The notes under the pieces: generated by a model
The model's input: only the letters and a program-made list of their open reading frames with translations
What the model was told of the DNA's origin: nothing
The model's database searches: none
Position numbers and translations under genes: made by a program
Shown: piece by piece, positions 45,928 to 59,700 of the stretch
Layout of the letters: each line of letters begins with the position of its first letter
Position numbering within the stretch: the first letter of the stretch is position 1
NCBI GenBank assembly: GCA_027605045.1
Contig: JAQFWX010000005.1
Coordinates: forward strand, 1,550,001-1,614,000
Direction of reading: 5' to 3'
Length of the DNA stretch: 64,000 nt
Source: Phallus indusiatus
Taxonomy: Eukaryota; Basidiomycota; Agaricomycetes; Phallales; Phallaceae

Positions 45928-48020
45928 TCAAAAGTCGCCTAAATCTTCGTCGTCGTCAATATCACCTTCCTGAATCTCTTTCGCAAGCTCTTTTTCTCTT
46001 TCTCTAGCTCCTTCGGCGGCGGCCAACTCCTTTCGGTGTGCATTGAGTGGGTATCGCATTGCCTAGAGAGAACATCCCACAGAAAATCGTGTCGTGAGAT
46101 AAAAATGAAGAAAGGAAAAGGATAGAGTGTACAACGGTACCTTTACGCTTTCGTTGTGCAGTTGCATGCAAAAGCCGATTCTGCGATTAAACGCGTCGGT
46201 TGCTTCGATACCGTATACACCTTTAGATTGTGATCCGCATTCTAACCAACCACGCTCATGTACAATCCTATTCAAAGAAAAACAATAAGAGCTCAGAGCT
46301 CAGATAAAAACATCTCTTTATTCTTACCGTCCCTCAATAACACCATCCCTAATAGCCTTCCCAACAATATACTCCGCATCTTCTTCAGAATCCAGATGCA
46401 GCTTGACGCATATTTCACGTAAAGAGATACGCGAATAAGCGAGAGAGAGACGTCGGATTCCGGTCTTGATGACGTTTTGGCGGAGACGGAGGATAAACGT
46501 GTAGGTTTTGTCATCGTTGAAGGTTTTGCTGTATGTTGAGAGGGCGTGTTGGAATTGGGAGAGGGAACCTGTGCGAACGGCTGTTTTAGTTAGGGGAGAG
46601 GAGTCAGTGTGTGTGCAGTAGAGAACAGAGAAAGACAAACCTTTGACGATTTCAAAGTATCCTTCTAGGGCTTTTCGTAGAACTGGATGACGGAATGTGC
46701 TACGTTCGGGTATATCACCCATCAACAACTCAACGACCACAAGCCATTTGTGAACCTACATACAGAGGGAGAGAGATATCAGAATACGAGTTTTTGAGAG
46801 AACGAATGAATATACCTCCTGCCAGAATCCGGGTGCTTGCTCCGCTCTCGGTGCACGTCTAACAGCCTGTACGAGATGATTATGCGCAGCCGTATAAGAT
46901 AATTCAATCGCCCGAATTCGTCCGACGTAGTATAGATACCGAGCTAACTGTGTCGGAGACGAAGTAGAGCTAGAAAGCAATTGAGCTGTGCTGTTGTTGT
47001 TGCTGATGATACTGGCCGTAGTGGTAGTGGTAGTGGTATTCGTGGTGGCAGCCGCGTTTGTTGGAGTTGTGGTGGTAGATGAGATTAAAGACGAATCTGG
47101 GTAGGTTACTTTAGATAGAAAAGTGGATGCTGAGCCATATGAGGATGTGAGAAGGTGTAGTCTGAGAATGAGGTTGATGAGTGTTGCGAGTGTTTCGATG
47201 TCGTGTCGCAAAGAGGCGGTGCGCTGGGCATTGAGGAGAAGACTGTTACCGGAAAGGTTTTCAGTTGGATCATAGTCAATAATAACAACGATTTTCTTAC
47301 GGTCTTAAATCGGGTAGATTGCCTTTAATCTCATATACACGTCCTAAGGCGAACCACACTTTGGCAGCAAGAGGATCAAGACTTCGTCTATTGAGCGAAT
47401 GAATCCGTTCCACCGTTTCTTGACCGAACGAAACAGCCTTCGCATGTATGTCTTCTTTAAACGTTTTGCCAGTATCCCCGTGCTCGTGGCGCTTTCGCGG
47501 GAAATTAGAAATACTGTCGATGAGATAGTACAGAATGAGCAACCGGATGTAGATTTCGGTTTCGGGGAGAGGTTCGGTGGGTGTGGTAGAAGGCTTTTGT
47601 CCCGCCGTACGTGTAATTGTAGAGTCAATTTCCATGGTTGAAGTTGTTTCGTGAGTGATGGTGTTGCTGCCTGACAACGAACCAAGAAGCGTTTTCTTTA
47701 CAGTAGAACCATCTAACAGAAGTTCAAAGTTATTCCGGGAATAAGTAGTTATGATTGGGCATACCCTTGTAAATATCATTGATAGCCTCTTTCAAAACTT
47801 TCTCGTCTACTTTTCGTCGCAAGTTTGTCAACCCGCGAAGAACTTTATGCGCAAACCGAGGCTCAAGTGTCGAAACCGCGCGTTCGACGAGAACGACATT
47901 AGCCTTTATTTCTTCAACAGGTGTGAGAGGCTGAGGTTTAAGAGGTAATGTATTTTCTTGAGGTTTGGATTCCTCGTCTTTCATTTCAACTTCTTTGGTT
48001 GTGGTGGTTGTTTTGGACAT
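45928..48020 (-). CDS. RPN3: 26S proteasome lid subunit Rpn3 (PSMD3)
   Basis: A PCI-domain subunit of the 19S regulatory particle lid, needed for degradation of ubiquitylated proteins. Exons 48020-47765, 47712-47301, 47242-46816, 46755-46641, 46580-46328, 46267-46141 and 46062-45928 give 574 residues. Family blocks: [17 protein letters not shown] [78 protein letters not shown], then the PCI part [17 protein letters not shown] and [17 protein letters not shown] [19 protein letters not shown]. The end, [23 protein letters not shown] plus an acidic tail [13 protein letters not shown], is typical. An Ala/Thr/Asn/Ser-rich insert of about 45 residues interrupts the helical-repeat region in exon 3, which is unusual for this conserved subunit. 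Confidence 0.94.
46965..47095 (-). repeat. Low-complexity coding insert in RPN3
   Basis: Imperfect ACC/ACT/AAC triplets encode runs of Thr, Asn and Ser inside RPN3 exon 3. The frame is kept throughout. Confidence 0.8.
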
Positions 48021-51000
48021 GGTTGAGAGACGAATGTAGATTCAGTGCTGTTGAAGCTGACGCGTTCACTTTACGTTTTTTGGATTACGTAAGCGTTAAA
48101 CATGCTCTGCTGCCAATGACCACCACTTTGAGAGGGGTGCTTTCAGAATTCGTTATGCAGTACCGCATTTCTCTTTTTTGTTGTTCGTGAAGCTTCGCAG
48201 TGTGCAAATATTATTTATTGTTTGGGACCGGTGTCGTCGTTTCACGAACGTTAACAGCAACAAACTACTATACAGTTCGTCCAGTCTCATCTTCTTTTCT
48301 TTTGAAAAAGATCTCACATAATTTTTGGCGTACTCACGCTTAGAAGATAACCACCTTCGATTCCCGCAGCAATTTCGTTCAAAATCAAAAAAGAATCTTA
48401 TGGCATTCTGACCTCCCCGCAGTCGTGTAACGAGTTCGTTTACCTACTCTATTGAATGAATAGTAATGAATGATCATGGCGCGCCAGGCTAAAGGTGCCA
48501 GACGTATAGAATGGTCTAGTGACGACGTTCATGTGCTTGAGTATATTTGGAAATATTTAGGGCGTACATGTGAGATGTGAATGCATCGCTCAGGTGAAAG
48601 GGAGATCTCAAAAGATCTTGAAGAATCACTGCTAGTCTTTCAATATTAACTCACGCCGATTTATTCCGAGCCAAAGCCAGATCGTGTATTGCCATACATA
48701 TGCATGTCAATGTATGTATGTGTCGTCTTTCATCTGAATCGGTGCCGCAAAAGTTACACGTAAAAATCGGGAAAGAATGTAAAGAATTACTTGCTTGTTG
48801 TGCGCGATCGACGTCCGAGATCAACCGCTGTTACTATGATACTCAGTACGCACGCTTAGAAATATTTGATAAAGTCATGTGAACCTCTTTTTTTTTGTCT
48901 TGAGCTGCATGCTCTGTATGTATGAATGTATGCCAGAGATTTCGGAATTCGAACTCGGACTCGGACTTTGCAGGCAGCAGTTTGCAACTTGCGGATTCAG
49001 ATTCACTTGACCGCCTGAGATTCAAACGAACCGCTCCAGCCGGAACGGTCTATGATTGCCCTTCAACCTTGGCACGTTTTTATCTTTTCTGGTTGTTTTT
49101 TTTTCAAATTTATCTTTTTCCTTTATCCAATCGTTTTTTTTGCTCAAGACGGCTTAGACTTTTAGCAAGACGGTTTTCATTGGTTGATTTTCGAGTGTAA
49201 GCCAGGGATAGTACTTTTTCGTCAGCTACAGTCCCTTCCGACACGTGGATTAAATTAGATTTCTTTTAATGAGGAACACACTCTCAACATCGCATGTATG
49301 TCATCGCTTAAAACCGCCGACGAACTAGTGATACCATGCGTGAATAATATTTCTAGTACGATACTACATTGAGTAAGTAATTCTCTTCAGCTAATCTGTC
49401 AAAATCGAGACTCGGGGATTCATTCTGATTTTGGGAAATGCTAAATAATTAGGTTTATGTTTTGCTGTTTCCGGATGAATCGCAATCCATTTCGATTCAG
49501 CTTTAGAAAATAAAAATTTATTCATGATTTGATTTTGTTTTGTGAAAGTAGGAATTTATGAAAATCAGAACTTTTTTTGCCCATAAATTTTTCTCAAAAG
49601 ATCCAACATTTCTTTGACATTTATTTTTCGACGGTGCATAAATAAATATTTCCTCACAGATTTTTATTTAAAAGAGACAAACGTGTTTAAATTTTTGTGA
49701 TACACAGTCGGAGGTCGGAAGTCTTTATTCATTATACTGCCTGAAAAGACACAGGGTAAACGTATACCACAGGCCCAAATGCGGAAAATCCCAGCAGCTC
49801 CATCAAAAAGTGGCCGTCTCCATAAGCTGTGCCTAAGTCCATGGCATTGTAAGGAACTTTTTTTTTCTGAGCAAAAATACAAAAAGTGATGAAAACTCAT
49901 CCTTGTTTTCTTTGGTGATTGAAGAATCAGTCAAACGAGACGACATATGTAGAACACAGTAACGATATTTGAAAAGAGTACATACACGTGTTCTGACGGA
50001 AGCTCGCGTTCACGGCTAGACTATGTCAGGGCCCTCTGAAATATTTATTAATAAATGTTGTGGTGTGAGAATCTGATAAATTAAAAATGATCATTCATAT
50101 CTCGGAGTTTATAATTTCGGAGAAGGAACAGTCGGACTCGTGCAAAATCGTAGATTTACATTCATTTCCTAAAAAAATGGCGCATGATGCATGACCCCCT
50201 GCCATGCCAGCTCGTACGTAAAACCAAAAAATTCTAAAATACATATTTTGGTTGAATGCCGGTGAAAGAAAAAGAAAAAAAATATATAGAATAAAATTAT
50301 TTATTTTTGCCACGCCCGGGATAATTCAGTTGTCAATTATTTAGATTTTTTTTTCTTCTTTGCGAATTATTTGAGAATTACATATATTTAGCACCTCAGA
50401 CCACCTAATTATATCCAACTTTATATTTACTCACTCCTGCATACTGATTTCATTATGAATCACGCCAGTCGCATATAAAAATCAATGAATAGTACATGCG
50501 CAATTTTATCCAATATCAACTTATTATCATGTTGTCATCTCAGCTTTGCTATAATATACGCGATGATTGTATACTGGGTTTTTTTTTTCTTTTCCGAGGA
50601 CGCGCGTAATTGAACATCCAAAAAAGCTTAGGCAGAAATTATTTGGCACATTTTGGGGCTTTGGAAGTGCCAGGCTGTGCAACTTTTTTGGTGACTTTTT
50701 TTTCGCGTTGTGCCCAATTGTCTACGGCTTCACGGAGTGTTCATCTCGTCGCGTGATTAGCGACGAAGGATGCAGGGAACTCGTACAAAATATTTTCTCC
50801 GATAAGCGAGAAATCCGTTCTGGACGGTTTGTCATGATGCTCGAATATCTGAAACTTTCTTTTGTTCAAAACTAAATTTTAATCACTTCTGTATGGAGAG
50901 AAACTTCGAGAATGGTATCTAATTGCCTAGGTTACTATATGCGAATCACCATAAGTCGAACGTACTGTTTCAACAATTTCATTGTGCCACCCTCCCCTTT

Positions 51001-51153
51001 GTGTCGAACATATGTTAGCAATCGCACTCGTAGACCCCAATATTCAAGCTATCAGAAACCAAAGATAGGCCGTTGCCAATCCCACTAATAGGGACTTTCG
51101 CGACAAGATGGTGCTTTACAAGTTCTCGATCAGTGTCCATAGAATAACAATTA
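48021..51153. other. Intergenic, no supported gene
   Basis: 3.1 kb upstream of RPN3 and downstream of the arrestin gene. The region is AT-rich. A plus-strand frame at 50567-50875 (102 codons) has no recognisable motif and no convincing splice partner. A short GGACTCGGACTT repeat lies near 48950. Confidence 0.45.
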
Positions 51154-52443
51154 CTATAACACACCCACCGTCAACGAGATTTGGGAAACCGAAAAGTTAG
51201 GGACCGCATTGTTGATCCACAGTACGCTCCAGATATAGGATTTCTGCCATGTCGTCTTGCCAGCCGCATTTTTCACTTGCATCCAGTCGTTAGTGTAAGG
51301 CTGAACTTGAGAAAGAATGTTCTTCTTGTCCGTGACTTTGATATTATAACTATTGCTTTCTGCGGTTATTCGCACTCTGTGTTGTAAGAAAAGTTCGACA
51401 CCTTTGAATTGAGGGGAAACGGAACGAAGCAAAGATGATTTGTTTTTGTGTTCCGGGATGTCCGGTAAACCCGTCAAGGTCAGACATACGAAAATAGGTA
51501 TTGGCTTTCGTTGTGGCAGTTTAGGAAGGTTGGGAACCCAAATTGATAATGTGGAAGTTCCGCATTCGAAGAACAGCTTACGTTGAACTGTCGAACTTGT
51601 CGTTCCCACCCTTCTGAAACTTCCTGACCGCTTCAACTCCTCGTATGAGGGATTTGTGGGTTTCAGAGACAGGTCGAAACGTCCCGCAGTTCTCGGTACG
51701 AAAACAAGTGGCACCTTGCTAAAATTTAGACCTTCGATCAACAACGCCGCTGAGGGTCCCCATTGCCCAGCCTAGATTTACTGGCCTTTTATAAAATTCA
51801 GTCAAATCCGACCCCAGCGCACTAGCTTTGAGATAGTATCGTACACAAGCAATATCATCTATCTTCGAGAAAAAAGAGACGTCGGTAACATGCAAAGAGG
51901 ACTACCGGATGTCGGTGTAGCTTACATCCGTACTATTTTTGAAAGCGATAGAGCGTATATCGCCATTGCGCCAGAACCATTTGGCAGAGAATGAGGGTGG
52001 TAAATTAACGCTGCTGTCGAATCCTGCATCAGGTATAGCAAGTTTGAAAGAGAGGCTTTTGGGAAGAGGTTGATCTGCGGATATCCGTGACCACAACACA
52101 TGATCTTTTCGCATCAAGGTGGTTGATTCGTGAACCGGAGCTTGACTACAAGAAATAAATTATCATCTGTCGCGATACATTATTAACAGAGAAAATTTAC
52201 CTTTCGTTACCTTGGTTCCATGCTGGACAAGCGCAATCAGAATCACATAATTAAGTGATGAGAAAGGGGATTATGTTTACCGGTGGTGTCCACCTTACAG
52301 ACGAGAGATATCCGCAGTTCTTCAATTGACATGGCATAAAGGGCATCCAATGTTGGATAAATAGTGCCTGAAACTAGAGAGCCTGTCGAGTAGTACCTTT
52401 TCGAGGAGGATAAAATGACAGACAGCTTGTTATTAGGAGACAT
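51154..52443 (-). CDS. Arrestin-domain protein (alpha-arrestin-like)
   Basis: A protein with the arrestin N- and C-fold of fungal alpha-arrestins, whose better-known members are adaptors that bring ubiquitin ligases to membrane cargo. Exons 52443-52281, 52222-52201, 52145-51926, 51862-51782 and 51714-51154 give 348 residues. The N-domain shows YYSTGSLVSGTIYPTL and IEELRISLVCKVDTT, then LSFKLAIPDA and NLPPSFSAKW. The C-domain shows TLSIWVPNLPKLP followed by IPIFVCLTLTG. The 22-nt second exon and the fourth intron (donor 51781, acceptor ending 51715) were chosen because they keep the frame and remove a stop. I see no PPxY motif, so it may not recruit an HECT ligase itself. Family similarity is moderate; the function is not known. 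Confidence 0.72.
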
Positions 52444-54503
52444 GGCTGACCTTGCGGAAAGAGAATGGAATTCGGGATGCGTGCCAAGATTTATACATTG
52501 TCGGACGCATCATGTTTTGTTTATCAAATTATTTTGTGATATTTCTTGATTATTATACCAAACTTAGAAGACGGTGCGGAAAAAGCTGAACTTGGATGGT
52601 CGTCCGACCGATCTAATTCTGCTGATGGAATTCCTGTCATTTGAGTTTCAAAGCTCGTGTGGTTACCCATGTCTTCTTCCCAGTGAGTTTCTAAGAAACA
52701 CCATTAATGAGTAATATGCAAGTTAAGTGGCATAGGAGTTCCCCAGTAAATGCATGTCAAACGTGTCATGAAACAGCTTCAAACACGACAAATCGTTTGC
52801 CTCCCTGGGTCCGACGGCATGTGCCGAATGTAAATATATCATTTCTAGAATGTGTTGGCCTTCTGGAATCTCGCTATAAGAGTCAGAACTTTTCCGTCTT
52901 CACGAATTCCGTATTTGATTGATTGTTGTCGGTCAAAATGACGGAACCAGTAGGGACAGTGTGTAGTGCCAGCCAGTATAATACCTTGTAATGAGTCGTA
53001 TGTACACCTGGGATATCGGCTCGTTAGGCGGTCCATGAAGTCCCCCGCCAGGAACAGGAATACAAACCTCGTGACTAGGGGAAGTACGCCACACAATTCA
53101 GTGAGCGGTAATATAAACCGCTCAGATATTCACATCTCCAGAAAATTGATTTCCCCGCACATTTTCCTCGTATTTGGAATATTTGGGACACCTTTAGCGC
53201 GGTCTATGAAAGCTGTCAATAGGTATGTGTCCGTACATCGGAGTAAGTGTCGAGGCACACACGATGAACTCTGGTTCAAATGAGTTATGAATAGTAACCC
53301 TAGGGCTTGAAACCGTAAAAAAAGATCTCCACTTTGCGGAATGACTTTCATAGTAAGGAGTTCAATCATCCATGGAGCATGCACTTGGCAATGAGGTATC
53401 CACATATAGATTTTTGGGGGATCTGATGTAAATTTTGTTGTAGTTTTTCATGAATGCGTCCGGGGCTCCGTTACTATTCGTAGGCGAATCCCGAATGCGT
53501 GACCATTTCAGTTCTCTAATATCCTGTAGGCGGCAAGGTCGCTGACAATAACGGATCCTGGTTGGTTTCATGCATCGATCAGTGTTCTAACGCTGTTATG
53601 GCAAACAATTTTCGTAAGCAAGTGCCCGTATATGAAAGAAGCACACTTTGATTTTCAGAATTAGAATGGTCACCGAGCTCTTAGAAAACTTTACTCTTTG
53701 ATCGACAAATTCACAGGAACGGAAACACAAACGTCAACCCTGTATCAGCTAGATACCCCTCAGTCGCTAAAAAACGTCTAAGCATTTGAATGACAGGTTC
53801 TGAAGGGCCAGTTGACAGCTTACTTTCATTGAACCAGTCGCAATCATGTAAGTGAAAACTGACCAGAATTACACGCTGAGAACAAGATGCGTTGAATATT
53901 TGAAAAATTATATAGAAACTCGATTCGAGATCCCTTTAGTTAGGACGCGGAAGGAAGGCCGAGATTACAGGTCCTGTCCTAAACTAATTTTCCTTCAGAA
54001 AATTTTGAAATGATACTGAAGTAAAGAATAAGCCCAAAGCTCTCAAAGGGAAAGACAGGGACAAGCGCGCTTAGGTAACACAGCGCCAATAACGTTTTCT
54101 TGACCCGAGACTACGATCGTGTTGATTCCTCGGTAGAGCTGCCATCATTAACCATTACATGTTTTTAGCGTACTAATAATAACAACTAGATTTCCCAATC
54201 GATAAAGTGACTTTGACACCGACGGCCGAAGTCCCCTCAGGACCCCAAATTGCTTCCTTCCTATTACACTACAGTCTCACATATCGCACTCAGGCTCACC
54301 CAAACGGTATATACTTTCCTGAAACGACCCAGCCTTAATCAGGGGACGTTTTTCAAACTGAATACTAGTTCTAAGTGCCTTTTGCGCCCAAGAAGAAAGC
54401 CAATCTCACGGTGGAAGGGGGACTATAATATCCTGTCTCTTTCGAGTATAAAGGGTGGCCAGAAAGGACCTGAAAATTAGGGACAGTCACCGTCCGAACA
54501 ATA
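52444..54503. other. Divergent intergenic region
   Basis: 2.06 kb between the arrestin and ABD1 start codons. I see no gene, repeat or clear promoter motif. Confidence 0.45.
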
Positions 54504-56127
54504 ATGCCCCGAGGGTATGACGCATTACGTGATGTCCTTGCCAGCAACTCAAACGGACCTCCTATCTCTCCCACGCTCACTCGGCCTCATATTTCAAACA
54601 TACTCAATGATCCTATTTCACCAACGACCATGTCGCCATCCATAGTTCCCGAAAAGATGCAACCGCCTCCTTCGCCTCCAAAGCCAAAACCTATCCCGTA
54701 TAACCCGGCCAGGCGGCAGACGCCTCCGTCGTCTGTTTTGATTCCTCTTACACCTGAAGAACTCGAGTCATTCAAGGCACCAAGGAATGCTCTGCGAGCG
54801 ATGACAAGAGCACCAGATCCTGCATTGGAGGACCCTAACTTCTTTCCGAAAAATGTAACAGCCATCAAACGCAAGCGAGATGACAACGACAGTAATGGAC
54901 CGCAGAAGCGATCTCGAGACGTCGGCCTCGTTGTTGAACATTGTAAGTAGATTTACTCATTGATAGATGTATCTTCTTCTGAAACTCATTCTGCAGATAA
55001 TTCACGACCTGATGTTGGAGTTCATGAAAGACAAGTATCTCCTATTATTGGATTGAAGAGCTTCAATAACTGGATCAAATCCGTCCTTATTGCCAAGTTT
55101 GGCAAACGCGCGTTTGAGGGTGCACCTCCGCCTCCACCAGGAAACCTCAAACGTCGAGGAAAGGTTCTTGATATGGGATGCGGCAAAGGCGGCGATCTCC
55201 AGAAATGGCAAAAGGCTCGAGTATTGGAGTATGTAGGATTAGGTATAGCTGCAATTTAACTTCTCTTGTGTGTCGTTCTGCGTGTGGTAACACTTTGCCT
55301 TTAGATATCGCAGCTGTATCAGTTGAACAAGCTCAATCCCGCTGGAGGCAAATGCCCAACAAGTTTTCAGCCCACTTTGCGGCCTTGGACTGTTACGCGG
55401 AACCTATAGCGTCAGCTATACCCCATTCGCTGCTTGTTCCGCCCTTTGATGTGGTTTCGATGCAGTTCTGTATGCACTATGCTTTTGAGAACGAAAGCAA
55501 GGCTAGAATGATGCTCGAGAATGTATCAAAACATCTGAGAAAGGGTGGTATCTTCTTGGGGACCGTTCCTAATGCCGAGTGGATTATGTACGTTTCCGGG
55601 ATACTTGTCTTTTTGGATCTGTTCTTATACAATTGCAGGAGTCGTCTATCTGCATTGTCGCCATCCTCGGAGCCATCATTCGGCAACTCGGTATATAGGC
55701 TGACATTTGAAGAACACTTGACAAAAAAGAAGCAACCGATGTTCGGACAACGATATACTTTCTTCCTGAAAGATGCTGTTGAAGATGTACCTGAATATGT
55801 CGTCAACTGGGATTACTTCACAACGTTTGTCATTCCGCTTAACCACATAAGCTCTTGGGGACTGATATCTCAACGTAGCTTGGCAAAAGAGTACTCGTTG
55901 TATTCAGTATATCGCAAGGAGTTTCATGATATTTTTGAGGCCGAAAAGGACAACAGAGAGTTCAGTACGCTTCTGCAGTCGATGAGAGTCGTAGATTCCC
56001 AGGGTGTGAGCCAGATGGATGAAGATCAGTGGGAAGCAGCAAGTAGGTTTTTCACCCTCAAATGTGGTATCTCGATCTAATTGTTATTGTAGATATTTAT
56101 ATAGGGTTCGCATTCGAAAAGCGTTAG
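54504..56127 (+). CDS. ABD1: mRNA cap guanine-N7 methyltransferase
   Basis: Transfers methyl from S-adenosylmethionine to the N7 of the cap guanine in the nucleus. Exons 54504-54942, 54997-55242, 55305-55587, 55639-55824, 55879-56042 and 56093-56127 give 450 residues. The first 140 residues are Pro/Ser-rich and basic, ending KRKRDD, and probably mediate targeting or RNA contact. The conserved start [18 protein letters not shown] is split by intron 1. The SAM-binding loop [11 protein letters not shown] is at about 203-213. Later blocks: [50 protein letters not shown], and [19 protein letters not shown] at the end. Intron 4 (55825-55878) is 54 nt with no stop, so retention would add 18 residues in frame; homology favours removal. 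Confidence 0.94.
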
Positions 56128-56585
56128 CCTTCAAATCTCGATATCAGTTTCCAATCCCCCACCCTTTCCACTATTGAAGATACTAAACGATCGAGATCTG
56201 AACCGGGACTGCTGTCCGGACGGAGAGCTTGCTTTCCGTGCGGAAAAGGACTGCGGCCTCCTCTATATTTATGTGCAAGATTGTAATCTTAACAAACGGT
56301 CTTGGCAGTCTTCCAATGCTTCAACGCACAGACCATATGTGACACCCATCGCCTGTTCAACCCCAAAAGTATTTACCACCCAAATTGATCTAGTTTGTAT
56401 TTTTTCTGATACGGAGTCCAGTATGTATCCATGTAATCAGTGACGGACGCAAAATGACCCGACGAATTTTGATTCCTCGAGTGGGTGGTTTCCACAACAT
56501 CATGTCCTTTGAGGCATATATCATCGATGCTGTAGTACTCTATAACCTGTCGAAGTCTGTGGTCCTGGCTGGCTACTATGGTGCA
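56128..56585. other. Host sequence between ABD1 and the Helitron
   Basis: 458 bp downstream of ABD1, ending at the Helitron insertion point. No coding signal is seen. Confidence 0.5.
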
Positions 56586-56615
56586 CTAGCAGAGAATAAG
56601 CGCAGCAAGCTGCGC
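56586..56615 (-). repeat. Helitron 1 3' end: hairpin plus CTAG
   Basis: A perfect 7-bp stem with a 2-nt loop at 56600-56615 and CTAG at 56586-56589, separated by TTATTCTCTG. The next host base is T. Confidence 0.88.
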
Positions 56616-56706
56616 CCGTGTTCAGGCTTGATCCGAGCAAGTTAATTTTGAGATACAAAAATAAGAAAGATGGTATAAGAAAATAGTAGTCTAATACATA
56701 TATGTA

Positions 56707-59700
56707 TCAAAGTAGTACATCTTTATATACAATATTTACTGTTTTTCCATTAGAATTTGGAGGTAAAAGTACTTTTATCTGCCCCATATTAGTACCTCTG
56801 GAGACAGCAACATAAAGTTGTCCATGAGAAAAAATTTGAGCACGTAAATCTATTCCAACATATCCTAATGACTGCCCTTGTGCTTTGTTGATAGTCATTG
56901 CGAATGCAGGCCGGAGGGGGTATTGCAGCCTCATAAGTTCAAAGGGAAGATCGGTGGAAGTGAGTTTGATTCGTGGAATAAAGGCTGTGGATCCTTTTGC
57001 TGGACCTGTGAGAATTCGAACATGAAGGACTCTGCGACGTTTCTGGATGAGGCGAACACGGGTTCCATTACAAAGTCCTGCTTCAGGATTGATGTTGCGA
57101 AGGATGATAAGAGGCATATTGAGCTTCAGTTTGAGCTTTGCTGGTGGTAATCCAGGAACATCCAGTGAATTCAAGTATTCAACTGGGAATAAATCATCTT
57201 CGACCTCTCTCCTAATTGAATCCACACCATGGCAAACATCTATTTCTCCAGGAAATTGATTGAGAATTAACTCATTAAATTCATTGACTTCGGAGTTTCT
57301 TGGACAAAGAATTGCACGTTCGAGGAAATAGTTGTCATTGTGGTAGGAATCAACCTGGGGATAGGTAGCTTGAATGAGTCCTTGTACAGATGGTTCGCAG
57401 CGCATGTTTTCGGGAATATCAAAGGAATGATCCAGTGGAAGATCGATACCCTGTCCTATGCCATGAAGCCATTGAGCAAACTCCACACTCTGAGGATCAG
57501 CATGATCAATACGCATATTCTCCACCAAATGCAATATATGAACATTCTGCCAGAGTGGGGACCGTTGGATAGAGGCATTGATAATCTCTTCCTTGGAACC
57601 TTTGGGAACAACCGGCAGAATTTGCTGAAAATCTCCACCCCATGCCACAGTGATACCTCCAAATAAACGATCAGGTTCATTTCGAATATCCCGTAGTGTA
57701 CGATCGACAGCCTCGCATGTGTGACGGTGCTGCATGGACATTTCATCCCATATGATTAATCGAACTTGAGCCATTAGTTCCGCACGAAGAGTGTTTCGGC
57801 CGATACCGCATGTCGAATTCGGAAGAATGTCAAGGGGAATCTTGAATGTGCTGTGAGATGTACGACCACCTTTGAGCAAAAGTGCAGCAATGCCTGATGA
57901 TGCCACACATAGTACAATCATTCCTTCTGCTCTGCATGAGTGTGCAATCGCATTCCAAGTATATGACTTTCCAGTACCACCTGGTCCATGAAGAAAGAAG
58001 AGCCGACCCTGGTTATTGCGAACAGAGTCAAGGATTGCATCATGAGCAGCCCGTTGACCTGCGTTGAGTTGACCGTACATCTCTTCTGCATGAATTTGTT
58101 CATCGGCAATATTATAGTTTAGCTGCTCGGTGATAAGCCTATTTCCAGCGTTATTCTCCCAATCACCGATCACAGCAGGAAGACTAAAATCTGATAAAGA
58201 TCGACCCATTTTATGGAGGATAATATCAATTTTGTATAAGCCAAAGTCATAGATCTCCTCCTGTGTGGGATCTGGCTTATCATAATCTCGCTGTATGACA
58301 CGCAAGAGATCATCACATAGGTGATCTCTGAACATCATCCAGAGATTCTGTGCATCAGAAGGAATTGAATGGGTAAGAATGGATACATACAGGCCTCGAA
58401 GTTGATGACCAGATTGAATTGCAGCAGCCTCTTGTAGGCAAAGTATCCATTCATTATCATCCTCCAAGAGACCTCTTGCCAAACAGGCTTCCTTGGCAGT
58501 CGGATATTCAATACCTTCAAAAGTACGAAGTTCCGCAAATGATCGTGCTCCACGTACAACCGTGAGAAGGGTACGAATATGAAATCGTTCACCTGAATAA
58601 GGACTTGCAAAATGAATACGACCGATTGCGCGGCACCTTTGACGGGGTTTCCAGGAATTATTTGTCTTGTTCCAGACGAAGCGTTCAGGGAACTCGATAT
58701 AATGCAACTCTCTGGCCCATGCATAGTCTTCATTAGCTTTGAAATAAGCAGTAAGCTTGGTCCTGTGGTTTTCGATTCGATCAAGTAAGAGCTCTCGAGG
58801 AATATCTGGATTGAAAACCACCATTTGCTGATTTTCATCATGAACAGGAAGTGCAATGACAGTTGGCACCTGTCGATGTAACTCAAACTCGTTGAGTCGC
58901 CAGATAGCCTCGTGCGAACTGACATATCGACAATCCAAGTAGCGTTTAACCTCATTGCGTCGAAGTTCCTCGTTCGCTTGATTTCCCTGTTGACCTGGTT
59001 GTACCTCCAAAGTGGTCCTATCATGACCCTTGTTAATATATTTATGAATATATTTTATCGCTCTGATTGAGGCTGTCATTTCCACATTGATATGACATGC
59101 AAACTCAAGCAGAAAAACAGGGCAGAAAGGAACCACATGGCGATTATCAAAGGTAATACCATTTTTGATAAATGTCCGGCTGTTATTTGGACGGGCATAT
59201 GTTGGATAACCATCATTGTTAAGTGTGGTCACTTCGGCAAAATCCTTGGGAAATTTTTTACTGCATTTCCCGTTAACCATGCAGGGTGCATTAGGATGAT
59301 CCCGTCCACATGGACCATGTATCATGAGTGTGGTGACCAGCTCAAATAGTCTTGGATGTGTAGCAGGATCGGGTAGCTGAGCTGAAATAAGCGAGTCCAC
59401 ATCTGCAGGAGTGAGAAGGCGCGCATTCTGCTCCACCCATATCAGAAGATGCATGTGCGGTAAGCCACGCTTCTGGAATTCAATGGTATACACATATGCA
59501 GTAACTTCTCCAATATATCTAAATTATTTGTTTAGTCAGTTGCACAAAGTTTTTTTATTGGATCTAAATTCTTACCCATCCTTTTTGAGTCTTTTCAACA
59601 GAGCTTTCTTTTTCAACTCAAAAACACGCGTGACCAAGTCAGGTCGATCGTGAATTGATTGACCTTCCAGTAATGCATTCTGAATTTCTGGCCATTGAGG

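Noticed and set aside
50567..50875. Plus-strand 102-codon frame
   Set aside because: Composition is biased by T-runs, and it has no motif or neighbour exon.
51154..52443. PPxY motif in the arrestin gene that would link it with the PPxY tails of the tandem array
   Set aside because: No PPxY is present in the predicted protein, so a direct functional link is not supported by sequence.
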